Source: Hyperoodon ampullatus
Lineage: Eukaryota; Chordata; Mammalia; Artiodactyla; Ziphiidae
DNA length: 64,000 bases
NCBI GenBank assembly: GCA_949752795.1
Contig: OX457058.1
Span: 162,443,353-162,507,352, forward strand
Direction of reading: 5' to 3'
Positions 46,761 to 58,700 of this stretch are shown in pieces; the stretch's first letter is position 1, and each line of letters opens with the position of its first letter. A model generated the notes under the pieces. That model ran no database searches. It saw only the letters and a program-made list of their open reading frames with translations, and was not told where the DNA came from. Both the position numbers and the translations under genes were made by a program.

Positions 46761-48321
46761 GTGACTTGCTAGCTCATCAGTAGAAATGCAAGAAGACCTC
46801 AGCAATGGTTTCTGGTTTCTGCCATGTTTATACTGTAACTGGTCTTTTTGTTTTTTCATACTCTGTATCTTGCAGCAGGCCTTCTCTTGTTTCTGCTTTT
46901 AATTTCAAATATAAACCCAACTCTGGAACCCAGACCTTCTCATGGTTGACCACAAATGGCCTTAAATTCACGAGACCTCCCACAGCGGGGATGATATTAA
47001 ACATTCTGATCTAGATTTGGGCAGGAGATGAATAAAATGCAAATGAGGTTTATGCAAATCAGCTTCCCATTTGCTTGGAGATGGTCCGGAGGCAGCAGCA
47101 GTCATGGGGTGTTCCAGGATTCTAGAACAGAGCAAGCAGTGCTCTGAATGACAAGCCGGTGGCTTCACATAGCTCATTACAGGATGCCACTGACCCCTAG
47201 AGAAGACCGGCCTCTATATTTTGTGGTCAAAGAAAGGAAAACAATAGTTTGACAGTACCATTGAGTCCTAGTTCAAACAGTTTAGAAAATCTACCACGTC
47301 TCCACTTCTTGGAACAAAATGGTGGTCATTCCGTTCCTTTGGTTCAAAGACCCAGTCGGTCCTCATGGGCATTCATAGTCACAAGTCCAGTAACGTTAGC
47401 ATTGAAGATTGACCTCAGAATGAAGACTTCCATTTTCTTCTGGAGTGAAAGGTTAAAAATTCTCCCTGTGCAGTGGTGACATTACATATATTTTATAAAG
47501 TTTGTTTTGTAGTATCCGTTATTTTTTAATTTGTAGAACTAGATTTTAAATAATAACATTCTTTATTTTTATTCAGAAAAAAATGTGTATTTTTTTGCAG
47601 GGCCAGTTTGAGGGTGGTGTCCAAAAGGTCCTTTGCCACGTTTCACTTGAGTGAAAAAAGTCTAATATTTGGGGTCATTCTGCAGTGTTATTTCTCCATA
47701 TTGTCTTGTCCACCTTTAGGATGTGTGACAAATATGACAGATATCTATCATTTCATTTCAACTTGGATCGTAGCCTTTGAAGGGATGAAGTCTTAGCTAT
47801 GGATGACGACTATACCTGTGAACACAGTTGCAAGTTTGGCTTCAACTTTGGTGTTTCCATACAGTGAGGGGCGGGCTTTTCTTTTCATGGAGTGCATCAT
47901 TTACACTAGCTGTTTTCTTCCTTGGGGATGGTGGCAAGTGGGGAGCATTACTAATACAGTATGTTAGTGGAAAGAGCACCAGCACTGGAGAAGGAGCTAG
48001 TCTTAAATACTTGTTTGATCATTATTTTTATGCATCTGAGTCATCCTGTCTTTAAATTGTACAAAAGGGGTCTTTCTGCCATGTTCTTATGAAGCTTAAG
48101 GAAGAAGTTATTTATAGGAAGCAGTAACTCTAACAATGGAAGATATTTACTTAATAACAGCTACCATCCCATTGTCTGTATGATTTGCCTGGTTTAAGGT
48201 GTACATAGATCTTGCTCTTAGGTCTACAGGCTGGTGGTAAGGCAAAACAAATGGAGTTTTGATATTCTATTCAACAGCAAGATGAGCATTATTTTGATAC
48301 ATAATGCCTTACGACTATGTG
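46761..48321. other. No recognised repeat; contains paired octamer motifs
   Basis: See 47037-47059. A decayed MIR-like phrase is near 47960 ('gttagtggaaagagcaccag'), too weak to call. Nothing else recognised. Confidence 0.42.
47037..47059 (+). promoter_or_regulatory. Two ATGCAAAT octamer motifs
   Basis: ATGCAAAT occurs exactly at 47037-47044 and 47052-47059, same orientation, 15 bp apart. This is the POU/OCT factor consensus. Two exact copies within 23 bp are unlikely by chance at a single site, but several such pairs are expected genome-wide. Function is inference. Confidence 0.45.

Positions 48322-48370
<49 letters not shown>
48322..48370 (+). repeat. (TG)n microsatellite
   Basis: About 24 uninterrupted TG units; likely length-variable. 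Confidence 0.95.
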
Positions 48371-48372
<2 letters not shown>

Positions 48373-48529
48373 GGGTAATCATAGCTTGTTTTGATTTAGG
48401 AAGCTCAATGAAAGTGGCAGAAATTTTGAGTTGGGTACCTAAGGAGTAGATAGAAACTATTTGCTCAAAGACTCATAGAGGTCTTCCTCAACCCCACTCA
48501 CTGATTTTCATTGTACTTCGTGTTTGTTT

Positions 48530-48790
48530 GAGGCGGTAGAGCAAAGTGGTTAAGAAGTCAAGAATGAGTTCAGTCTGGGTTGAAATGCTGGCACTTATAA
48601 GTGTTGATCTTAGTTAGTTACTTAACCTCTGTGGGCTCCGTTTCTTCATCGGTACAATGGGAGAAACTAGAGAACCATGTTCATAATGCTAATGCATGGA
48701 TTAAATGAAGATGACTAAAGTAAGGTGTATAGCACGTAGTTAGGCACTGAGTAGATAATTCATAGCTCTTGGTATTGTTATTATCATTAC
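48530..48790 (+). repeat. MIR SINE
   Basis: Nearly complete: 'gagcaaagtggttaagaagt', 'cagtctgggttgaaatgctg', 'cttagttagttacttaacct', 'gtgggctccgtttcttcatc', 'catggattaaatgaagatga', 'agcacgtagttaggcactga'. Confidence 0.8.
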
Positions 48791-48839
48791 TATGATGGGT
48801 ATAATGGGGGATAATGGATAGTCTTATATTAAGCAGTCA

Positions 48840-48925
48840 CTGTGGAGATTACATGCAATAATTATGCATAAATTTGTCCTGCAAAGAAAGTGCTCAATAA
48901 AGTCTAGCTGTTTTTATTACTAACT
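48840..48925 (+). repeat. MIR SINE 3' fragment
   Basis: 'gtggagattacatgcaataa' and 'aaagtgctcaataaagtcta' resemble the MIR 3' end. Confidence 0.48.
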
Positions 48926-49486
48926 TGGGATGAAAGCATCTAATTTTGAGAGATGTTAAATAGTAGCTATGAAAAAGGGCATCCTTTTGTAGGGCTCTGT
49001 GTATGTTAGATCAATTTTATTGTTTTACTATATATTTCCATAATATTCTGCATATTTTTTTGAGAATAACAGTTGCACATTGTTTCACTGCACAACTTTG
49101 GAGGTTAAAGCTAAGCTTCCTCCCTAATCCCCTCTCCTGGCCCTTATCTAAAGTAGAAAACCATCTGAAAAAATAGTACCCAGAGAAAATTCCCATGTGA
49201 GGAATAAAATTGTCCTTGTGAAGGGTTAGGGCTCTAGGAACTGTGTGCAGAAAATCATTGAAAAATAATCTCTGTAAGATTCTGAAAGTTACTGGGATGG
49301 ATCAGCTCTGAAAGTTAGAATGTCCCAATTCTTCCAGTAGTAAATACTTCAGGGACATTTATTTATTTTAAATTAATTTTGATTCATTTAATTTTTTATG
49401 CTATGTCATACTACCTAAAGAAGCAGAGGTAATGAGAAAGGATAGATAAGGTTCATCCATTTTGTTAGATCAAAACTTAAACACTT
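48926..49486. other. No recognisable gene or repeat
   Basis: AT-rich; nothing recognised. Confidence 0.42.
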
Positions 49487-49619
49487 TTAACCCATTTGAG
49501 ATCCTTGCTGCTGGTAAACTGGAGTGGGCAAAATTCCCCAATAGAAACAATCAAGGAGTTAATCCAGGGAGCTACTGAGGGGCACTCTGTCCCATGAACA
49601 GAATTCAAATATGGGTTAA
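49487..49619. repeat. Possible TTAA-bounded MITE (piggyBac-like ends)
   Basis: A 133 bp segment starts TTAACCCAT and ends ATGGGTTAA. Inner arms continue as CCCATTTGA against CCCATATTTGA on the other strand, with a two-base gap. piggyBac-type elements duplicate TTAA and often end CCC...GGG. Similarity between the arms also runs a few bases outside the TTAAs (cactttt and aaagcagtg), which fits a plain imperfect inverted repeat instead. Confidence 0.3.
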
Positions 49620-50140
49620 AGCAGTGAATTTTGGGAGCAGAACACTCCCATTTTGGCAATAGTGGCTTGAAGCCCTAGGTACACACAGAATCAGGCAGTA
49701 GATGTCATGGGGAGAGCCTCCAGTCACATCCCAGGGTCCCTACAGGACAAAGTCAAGATCAGAGCTCATGGCTCGCTTAAAGAATGTTTCCTCAAGGCGT
49801 TGTGCAAGGAAGAAAATATATCTTACTTTATATAATATGTGTGCTGCATGTTGGTTGTACTGATCTGTACCTCCTGAAAATCACTGAGAAGGAAGAGAAA
49901 AATGGGCTTTTCTTAAGCTAATCAGAATCTGACAATGGGTATATAGATGTTTTAAGAATAGGAGATGATTGGCACTAGTTTTTTGTTATTGATGGGCTCC
50001 TGTGGCTCCCTGGACTGTCTTTATCCCTGCGATAGGATTTATTTATTTTTCCCTCAGGGAATATGGGCTCCCCTTTATCTTACCTATAACCTTTCAGTCT
50101 TGGGAAGGCTCCACAATTAAACTGCTCTGTTGTCCTAACC
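49620..50140. other. No recognisable gene or repeat
   Basis: Unique-looking sequence up to the SINE tail. Confidence 0.42.
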
Positions 50141-50350
50141 TTTTTTTTTTTTTTTTTTTGCGGTACACGGGCCTCTCACTGTTGTGGCCTCTCCCGTTGT
50201 GGAGCACAGGCTCCGGAGACGCAGGCTCAGCGGCCATGGCTCACGGGCCCAGCCTCTCCGCGGCATGTGGGATCTTCCCGGACCGGAGCACAAACCCGTG
50301 TCCCCTGCATCGGCAGGCGGACTCTTAACGACTGCGCCACCAGGGAAGCC
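50141..50350 (-). mobile_element. CHR-type SINE, GC-rich form
   Basis: Minus-strand copy: T tail 50141-50159, then 'gcggtacacgggcctctcac', and the head 'ccaccagggaagcccc' near 50339-50350. The flanks 'cctaacctttt' and 'ccttaacctctc' may be a decayed duplication. Confidence 0.95.
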
Positions 50351-51204
50351 CCTTAACCTCTCTATGTAAGCGCTGGTGAACTAGGGCTTCTTAGCTACTT
50401 GCCTCACAAAACGCAAGAGTCTATGAATATGTGCACAGGACTAGGAAATGCCTTTTAGGAATGGCATGAGCATGTACCAGGCCTTATAGTATTGACTTAG
50501 GCTTTGCACTCATTTCCTTCTTTAAATAATTAGCAGGAGAAATTACATGAAAAATATATATGCTGAAAGGTATAAATGAAAAAAAAAATAGTGGGGGCCA
50601 ATTAAAGCCATGAAAGGTATTTTTTTAATGATCTTAATTCTGTATTTCTGTCAAACAGTAGAAATTCCATGCCTAGGTTGGGTGACTGGATACAGTCAGA
50701 CTTGGAGGTTCTTCCTTAGACATTTCTGCAGCTCTTTCTCCCCTTCCTATCTTTTGGGACATGATAATATGCCCTCCAGAGCCACAGAAGACAGACATTC
50801 TTCCCTGGGGTCCCATGCAGTCCTGCCTGGGTTCAGTAGAGAGTCACTTACTCTGTGGGAGCTGGCCTCCACCGCAGATGCCTGCTGACACAGGGTTCTA
50901 AGTGGCACTGAAAGCTGCTTTATGAGCTTTGCAGAATCGGTGTGCATGCCTGCAGCTGCATGTCTGTGAGAATACCGGTGGGTTCAGGCGCTGCTGTCTC
51001 TACCTTAGTCAGGCTTTCTGTGTGGGAGCTATATGAGGCTTTTGTACTCCTGCTGACTTTTCATTGCAAATGGGACCACATCCAAAAAGCAGGGAAGAGG
51101 GTGGGCTTGAACGGGGAGCATGGTAGGGGCAACAAATAAATATATGAGAGGGCTGAGGAAAAGCAAGAGGCAGACGAGGGCCTCTGTGGTATCATGAAAG
51201 GATA
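50351..51204. other. No recognised gene
   Basis: A short MIR-like phrase at about 50468-50490 ('gagcatgtaccaggcctta') is too brief to call. Frames up to 92 codons have no known product. Confidence 0.42.
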
Positions 51205-51378
51205 TGTAACTTAGAACTGGGAAATGTGGTTGGTGTTCTACCATGGCTGCTGACCTTGACCCCTGGTTTCCATATTTGTAAAATTGTGGTCCAAATATCT
51301 CTCTACAAGTTGGAGGTGAGATTGAGGGAGATAATGCTTGTCAAGTTATCTGTCATCAGGACTCAATAAGTGTCTCTA
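51205..51378 (+). repeat. MIR SINE, decayed
   Basis: 'gctgaccttgacccctggtt', 'tccatatttgtaaaattgtg', 'gtgagattgagggagataat', 'catcaggactcaataagtgt' follow the MIR order. Confidence 0.5.
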
Positions 51379-52086
51379 GCCCCTAAGCCTTTCCAAGCCA
51401 CCACTCCTCAGGTTTGACTGAGGTGAACATCTGTCCTCTGTGTTCAAAGAGCAAGATGTTACTCAAATGTTTTATTTCTCTTACTGTTCTTTGTCCCACT
51501 TGGTTCACTGCAGGTGATCATTTTTCAGGGCAGTCTTTTTATTATCAGTCTGCTAGTCCTGCTTTTCCCACTGAAAGGGGGCTCAATCGTGTTCAGTTAT
51601 AATGAGAATTCCAAAATTATCCCCACTTGAAAACTGCGAACCTTTTTATTTCTGATTACATATGTAAGGTGATCTTATTTGTAGATAATTTGGAAAATCC
51701 AAAGTTAAAGAGGAAAATAACCAGCAATTATAATCTCAGCACACAGAAAGAATCATTGCATGTGTGGGTATGTGTTTTACAGAGACATGAGAGTATATAT
51801 GATGAGTATTTTATTGAGTATCATATTAATATCTTATTTAGAGTTCTGGATTCTGCAACATAAGGTTTGTTGAGATCAAGGGTGGGTGAATTTTATTTTC
51901 TTCATTTTAGAATGAGAATATAAATGCATATACATTTTCCTTTCTTGTTGTTCTTCAGGAGTACCAATGCTTCAGCTTTGCTGATAGTCAGTGATAATGA
52001 TTGCAAATATTTTTTTATGTTATTTATCTTCTTTGCATTGGTTCTACATGCCACACACATACATAGTTAATACACATCTACCCACA
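51379..52086. other. No recognisable gene or repeat
   Basis: Sequence grades into the AT-rich microsatellite on the right. Confidence 0.42.
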
Positions 52087-52177
52087 CATACATGTTATAT
52101 GTGTTATATAACATATAACATATATATTATATATGTATTATTATGATTTATATATATTTTATATAACATATAAACAT

Positions 52178-52228
<51 letters not shown>

Positions 52229-52250
52229 CATATAACACATATATATGATT
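52087..52250 (+). repeat. (AT)n / (TATAAC)n AT-rich microsatellite
   Basis: A pure AT run at about 52179-52226 is flanked by 'tgttatataacatataac' type units that are nearly self-complementary. The region can fold back on itself in single strands. Confidence 0.92.
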
Positions 52251-52257
52251 TTTTAAA

Positions 52258-52400
52258 TTCTTTTCGCAGAAGAGGAAAATGAGGCACAGGGAGGTTAAGT
52301 AACTTGCCCACACGTCACACAGCCTGTGACAATGGAGCCCAGCTTCAGTCCCAGGGTCTGTGGAGCATGAGCTTTTATCTATTCTGCCTACTGCATTGAT
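52258..52400 (-). repeat. MIR SINE
   Basis: 'agaagaggaaaatgaggcac', 'agggaggttaagtaacttgc', 'ccacacgtcacacagcctgt', 'gacaatggagcccagcttca' are typical reverse-strand MIR. The AT microsatellite replaces its 5' flank. Confidence 0.82.
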
Positions 52401-53294
52401 AATGCTGGTGTAAGAAATAATGATCAATCAAGGAGCTTGAAATTTCAGTTATGCAAGATGAATAAGTTCCAGCGATCTGTTATACAACATTGTGCCTATA
52501 TTAACAATTCTGTATTATACACTTAAAAATTGAGGGTTTGTTGAGAGTAATCTTGCTAAGTGTTCTTACCACAATAAGATGAAAGTTTTAAAAAATAAAT
52601 GAAAAAATACCCCAAATAGGAATTTTATAATCCTGGAAAAATTCACCAGGATTATGTGCCAATCCTTCCACAGTTTGGGAATTGAAAATATGGTATTTCA
52701 TTATATATATATATATATATATCAAAGTAAAAAAGCGTCTTTGTTTAAGTTGTTTTTAAACAGTTGAAACCAGAACACTAGTCAGGCAAATTCTCATGGG
52801 CATAGTAGACATGGAATGAGTTTAGTAATGATCCCATCACTTGTACAATGGGGCCGTGATATTTCTCAAAGTCAGAAGAAAAATGTTCTAATCCAAAAGA
52901 TCAACACAGGAAGGTAAGCTGATTCTCATGGAGTTTAGTTTAATCAAAGAAATTCCCAGGTAGCATGTGAATGTTAAAAATAGTAGAGGTTTTTGTTTTT
53001 GTTTTTGTTTTTGAGTTGGCTTCCCTTTATAGATCAGTATTCTCCAGTTTGACTCTATGGAAATCTACACTATTTTATATAAAGAATATCTTACTTGATA
53101 TTTGGTCCTTGGTTGTGTGTTAGAAAAGGTGTATTTCCAGTTTTACCATCAAATGAGGAAGCTCAGTTTTACTTTGCTTTCAAAATGATATTCGAAAAAA
53201 AACACACTTTCTTTCAGCATTTCAGGACATGGGCACAAGTAGATTTTAGCCTTGAAACTGCTCTGTCATCTAGTTTGTAGCCGGCTAAGGAATG

Positions 53295-53325
<31 letters not shown>

Positions 53326-53968
53326 AAAACAGAGCTTATATTGGTCACTCTAATTGCCACTGACAGCAGACACCAGTTTGCCCACAGTTCCAAAGAATTC
53401 CCAAGGAAGAGCTACTCTGCTGTCCGAGATTTTCCAGATTTGTTTTGTTTGCTCATTTGATATATAATCTTGTGGTTTACACCACCTAAAGCAGAAAAAC
53501 ATATTCGATTCTTAGGTCATTTTAACTAGAACTTGCTCAGGTTCTAACTATTTCAACAAATTAAAGGACTTGACTGTGGAATTTTTTTTTTTTTTTTTTG
53601 AAGTGAACACTTTGCTATTACTCAAGCTCTAACCACAGGTTCAGCAGACAAATGCAAACTGTCTCTTTAGATGTGGTCACAGTTGACAGCTCAAAAGAAT
53701 GAAATCAGAACCCTTAAAATTGAAATAAAAAATCACTCTTGGAATAAAAAGTCGTATTTCAAAGGTGATATTAAAATGATAATAATTTTAAACATCCCTT
53801 TTTAGCATAAACTTCTCCTGATTAAACACTACCCACAAAACTGTAAGGCTGTATTGTCTTAATCATCCATTTAGGGAAACCTCTGGAACTCTCACAGGGT
53901 AAATGATGAGGAATGTTCTGGAGGATTGCTTTTATGTTAGCTTTCCTTTTTATTGGTGGGGGTGGCCC
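52401..53968. other. No recognised gene; simple tracts
   Basis: Contains (AT)n at 52701-52722, (GTTTTT)n at 52987-53012, a 29-base A run at 53295-53323 and a T run at 53582-53599. The A run has no matching target duplication that I can find. Confidence 0.5.
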
Positions 53969-54023
53969 TTAGATTAAATTAGATTAATTAGATTAAAATT
54001 AATTAAATTAATTAGATTAAAAT
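53969..54023 (+). repeat. ATTAGATTAA short array
   Basis: Units of 'ttagatta' and 'attaatta' alternate for about 55 bp. The array contains several TAATTA/ATTAAT cores, the sequence bound by many homeodomain proteins. It may equally be just an AT-rich minisatellite. Confidence 0.6.
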
Positions 54024-54194
54024 ATTCTAGGCTGAACAAAATGTGACTGTTTGATTCTGAATTTTATTTTTTAATACTATCCTAAGCTTAAAATGTGTCT
54101 TTATTCTGATGCTCTCTTATATATTTTCCTTTCTTCATGTGCTGTTCAATGAAAGGTATGGGCTTTATTATGAATAAAAGTAATAAAAATACTT

Positions 54195-54375
54195 CCAGTT
54201 TTATAAGCATTCCAGTAACAGGATGAAGTACTTTGCCTGAATTATCTCTTTCAGTACTTCACCCATCCTTCAAGGTAGGGACTGCTGTATTATTAATAGT
54301 ATTATACAGTTAAGGAGGCTTGCATTTCCAGAAGTTCAATAACTTTTCAATGTCGTATCACTAATTCAGGGTTTC
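54195..54375 (-). repeat. MIR SINE
   Basis: 'gaattatctctttcagtact', 'ccttcaaggtagggactgct', 'gtattattaatagtattata', 'cagttaaggaggcttgcatt', 'caataacttttcaatgtcgt' follow the reverse-strand MIR order. Confidence 0.65.
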
Positions 54376-54394
54376 TCCACTACAGAACTATCAA

Positions 54395-54591
54395 CAGTTT
54401 GAACTGAATAGCTCTTTGTTGTGGGGGTTGCATTCTGCCTTATAAGACATTGGGCGACACCCATGGTCTCATCTATGGTCTCTTCCCACTAAATGCCAAC
54501 AGCACCCCCAGCCATGACTAATAAAAAGTCTCCAGTATTGCTAAATGTCCCTTGGGGACAGGGGTAAAATTGCCCCACTGAGAACCGCTGT
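54395..54591. repeat. hAT-Charlie type MITE (MER5A-like)
   Basis: 'ccactaaatgccaacagcac', 'ccccagccatgactaataaa', 'aagtctccagtattgctaaa', 'tgtcccttggggacaggggt', 'gccccactgagaaccgctgt' match MER5A-type order, ending close to the 'gagaaccactg' terminus. Confidence 0.75.
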
Positions 54592-55029
54592 ACTATATGT
54601 AGCGGAGCTTGGGAATGTCTTAGACTAATTCCCTTCCTCTTTACTCTTTGTTACTGTAATTCCGCTCCCTGTTCATATAGCACACAGCTACAGCTATCAG
54701 CTTTTCTTGTCTCTTTCTCTTCCCCTCTCTCTTTCTTTCTTCTGAACATAGAGATTTAGCCCTTAGTAAGTGATCATTAATGTCTGCTTGTTCATCTTGA
54801 TGATGGGCTAAGTGCATTGACAAACACCTTTCTATTCTCTTTGTGGGTGTAGTCAGTTAAAAATGGTATGGGATCTACGCCTTGTGAAAGCAATATCATA
54901 CGCACAGCAGCGTGTGTGAAGAACCACACAGCAGCTGTTTAATTGCTCATCCCTCTTCGCTTGCTTGCTGAATGTGTGTTTGAGATACACAGTCGTCATG
55001 TGTTCACTGAGTCAGACTTCTATCACCGT

Positions 55030-55200
55030 TTCCTCTGAATGGCTGGGTGGCCTTGAGCAAGTCACTGAATCATTTGTGTTTCCTCTTTTTTCTTTTTGAA
55101 AAAATGAGAACCATTCTTCTATCACGAGTCCTCTTACCTTTCACTTTGGAGAGTGGTATGTTAACTGCGAAACACTTTGAGAGGGATTCTAAGACATCCA
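55030..55200 (+). repeat. MIR SINE, decayed
   Basis: 'gggtggccttgagcaagtca', 'ctgaatcatttgtgtttcct', 'gaaaaaatgagaacc' and 'ctgcgaaacactttgagag' follow the MIR order. Confidence 0.5.
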
Positions 55201-55587
55201 GTTCATTGAAAAGTATAATTTTTGAAAAATAGAAGTATCATTCACGGTGATAACTTTCAAGATGAAATAGTCTGTTGGTCAGCCATTAATGCATAAAATA
55301 CTATCAGAAGAAAGCCACATATACCTTTTGCAAGCCATCGTTAGTTTTGGTTTTCTCAGGCTTTCTAGTAGCTGAGGATTTGGGTTAATACAAAACCATT
55401 TTGGAAAAAGGTATGAAAAGCACATATCAGGGGTGTCTTGATGTTGCCATCTGTTCATTTCACAGAAACTGAGGACACATCTTGCCCTCTTCCAGTGTCG
55501 GTGCATTTGAAGTGCATTGTGCTGTGGGAATTTATTCTCTAGGTTAGAAAGTCTGCAATGGAAAAGTTCTTGCACTCTGAGCATCTA
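55201..55587. other. No recognisable gene or repeat
   Basis: A 101-codon minus-strand frame at 55279-55584 has no known product. Confidence 0.42.
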
Positions 55588-55604
55588 AAGATGTACAGGC
55601 AGGG

Positions 55605-55735
55605 AAGAGATATGGGAACATATGTATATGTATAACTGATTCACTTTGTTATAAAGCAGAAACTAACACACGATTGTAACGCAATTATACTCCAATAAAG
55701 ATGTAAATAAATAAATAAATAAATAAATAAAAATA
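55605..55735 (+). mobile_element. 5'-truncated L1, 3' terminus only
   Basis: 'gatatgggaacatatgtata' through 'ctttgttataaagcagaaac' to 'tactccaataaagatg', then an (AAAT)n tail. A duplication flanks it: aaagatgtacaggcaggg (about 55588) and aaagatgcacaggcaggg (55736), one mismatch. Same L1 type as the 24-32 kb element. It keeps the last about 45 bp with AATAAA, which the large element lacks. Confidence 0.92.
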
Positions 55736-55753
55736 AAGATGCACAGGCAGGGG

Positions 55754-58700
55754 GCAGACCACAGCCCTGCCCCTTACTTGGGGGATGTATGGGGCAGGTT
55801 CCAATTGCTCCTAAAAGGTAACCTAGGTGAATGCTTAGGTGATTAGAAATCTTATCACCTCAGGCCTCCAAAATAGCCATCAAATCATTTTTGCCAGTTA
55901 GCACATAAAATAGCTGATAATAAAGCAAATCTGTATAAATCTAGGTTAGCAGGAAACTAAATGCAATTGTTTTTAATTGCTTTTGATTTATTGAGTGACG
56001 GGTGTACAGGGGTACCTAATTTATAAATGAGGTGGAGTTTTGTTTGCTGAATATATAGAATTTTTATTGCTTAATAAACATTTCGTGAGCTAAGCCCTGA
56101 CTCTTATGGATGTGGAAAATAAAGGGGCATTATACTTACATAGAATGCTATATAAATTTAATATGCATTTATCTTAGTGTTTTAAACACATGTAACAGTC
56201 AAGAAATGAATGACTCACTCAAGTAAATTGAAATAATGAAGTAAATTGCAAATTGATTTACAAAGTGTCAAATTAAATATTTCTCTACGTAGTAGTTGAT
56301 TTCACCCTGTCTGAGATGGGTCATTAAAAACAGATGTGACACGAAGAAAACAAAAATCTTTTATATGACTATTTTTTAACAGCAACAACAAAAAGTGATA
56401 GGATAAAGACGACTTTATTTCTTAGTGTTAATCAATATATTCTGTGATGATGGAAGACAAAATAGAAAAGAAAGGAGAGAACTCTAGATAAGGACAGAGG
56501 TAGTGCCTCCTTTTTTTCTGCTCTTTACATCCCTATAGTCATATCCCTGGTTTCTCACCCAATTAGATAGCAACTGGGCTGCAAATTGTGTGACACACAG
56601 TAAATGGAGACCTTCTCCTTCCCTTCCTTCTTTATCAGGTAAGAAGAACTGGTACATCCTTTTCCCTTGGTGATAAAAGTGCATCAACTCTGAAAATAAA
56701 TGGAATCTGGTATGTACAAAGCTGTATTGGCATTACTTGCTCAATCAAAAATTGTAACCACATTAATCTGCACCTGTTTGTCCAGAATTTTGTGCAGAGT
56801 GCTGTGGAGGATCCAGACATGCAGAACATGCTGCATCAGCTGTCCTGGGGGCACAAGGCTTTCTTTGTAGTCATTCCATACTCTTTTCAAATTACATAAA
56901 TGTTTTACCTAATATTTTCAAATCAGTGGGCAGAAAATACACAAAATACATCTTCATCTACTCTACACTAAATCTCAATACACATCTGGATATGGGTAAT
57001 ATTTTCTTTTCATCTTATGCTACAGAATTGCCACTGGGTTATATACCGTGTTCCTTTAAGAACATTTAGAAGAAATGTTTCTTCAGAAGAAAGGAGAAAA
57101 AGAGTACTTGACCATATGTCTATATACTATCTGTAGATTAACTTTTCATTTCTTCGAGTGCAGCTTACAAATGCTTAATCAATGAGTTATTAGATTTTTC
57201 CTAAAATTTCTAGATTTTTCTGTGATGTCTGTGTGCCCCAATTCTGTGCTGCTTTTGTCATTACATGAAGCTCGTGGCTGTTTCTTCCTCATGATATTCA
57301 AGCTCTTTTTCTGTACCTCATCTCCTGGCTGCAGAGCCAGTAGGTTAATTTAAGGCTTGTCATACCTTTCATATAATTTCTCTTTAAGTACAATTGTGAA
57401 ATCCTGTTGATTTGATAAGATTAAAAATGTGTTCAGTCAAAATCAGTAGGTGCCAGTAGGATTTTCGAGATGTCATATACTTTCTGGGGATTGAAACCGA
57501 GGGATATTGTTGGGTCTTTATACTCTACCTGGGAACCATTTAATAATGTTTTATAGACTGTGAACTCTTTATGTCATTGCCGACCCTTAACTGTTTCTTT
57601 TAGTTGTTTAGCATTGTTTTCAGGGCTCTTATTTACCTGTGTTTCTTGTTTTTGTTTTTGTTTTTCTTGAATTGAAATTATTTTATGCCTGGTTCTGAGC
57701 ATTAAAAAGTCTCAGCATCTGATTTTTAAAAATAAGATTTAAAAATTTCTATTTGCCTTATATACTGTGGATCCTATCATTTGCCTGCTTATTTAGAACA
57801 TTCCAGTCACAAGTATCTGTTAATAATTTTTCAAACTCGTCTAAAGATAATATTTAATATTAAATATATACTACTTAAATCTGATTATTTAAATAACATT
57901 AAGTAAACTAGTAATGAAACTTTTATCAGTAAGTGAATGACCACAATTGTTTTTTACCTAAAATAATTTATGTAAGCTAAATTTTAGATTTTCAACCATA
58001 ATGAGGTTTTCAGTCCACTCCAACTGTGGTCTTCTGAATATTTTAATGAACCAACACTAGATTTAAGGTCTTCAATACAGATTCTCTAGAAAATTCAAAT
58101 TGCAGTTGGTAGACCTGGGTAATTCAGCAGCCACATGAAAAAGACCAGGCTCTGTGTCATGTGACCAACGTGAGCCTCTTTCTGTGGTTGAGACCATGAA
58201 GTGTGAGCTGGTGTTAGTAGACACAGCAGGCTGGATGCCCTGCCCCAAACACCAGCCCCTCTGTTTCCCATCAGCATGGCTTCCTTCCTTTGGATCCCCA
58301 GGGCTTTTCTTCAGATAAGAAAGCATTTTACAATAAAAGTTTATCTTGATTGGAAGCGATCTCCTAATACTAATAGGCCCTACAAATGGGATGATATTGA
58401 TTTCTAACTTAGAATAAGACCAGAGGAGGTATCTTTGGAAAGGAGAAGACAGAGGAAACAAATCATCTGACTGGAGGAGACAGCCAAGGAATAATAGAAA
58501 AAATTCCACAATCACACCCTATGTATGTCAAGAGGAGAGTACACGTCTGTACAAGGAAGTGACACTTTTTGCAGGAGATTGGAAATACAGGTCATGGTGG
58601 AGTGACTATACATGGCTGCAAGGGTTTTGTTCAGGTTCTATGTGTATTTCAAGTTTGTCCTCAGCTGAGGGAGAGGAGCACTGGGGGCCACGATCGCCAC

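Noticed and set aside
53295..53323. A run as the tail of another retrocopy
   Set aside because: I found no matching duplication, no poly(A) signal just upstream and no recognisable element body. The same holds for the T runs at 36337-36358 and 36999-37025.
58072..58515. 147-codon minus-strand frame
   Set aside because: No recognisable domain, overlaps another frame, atypical composition and no exon boundaries supported. Frames this long occur by chance in 64 kb.
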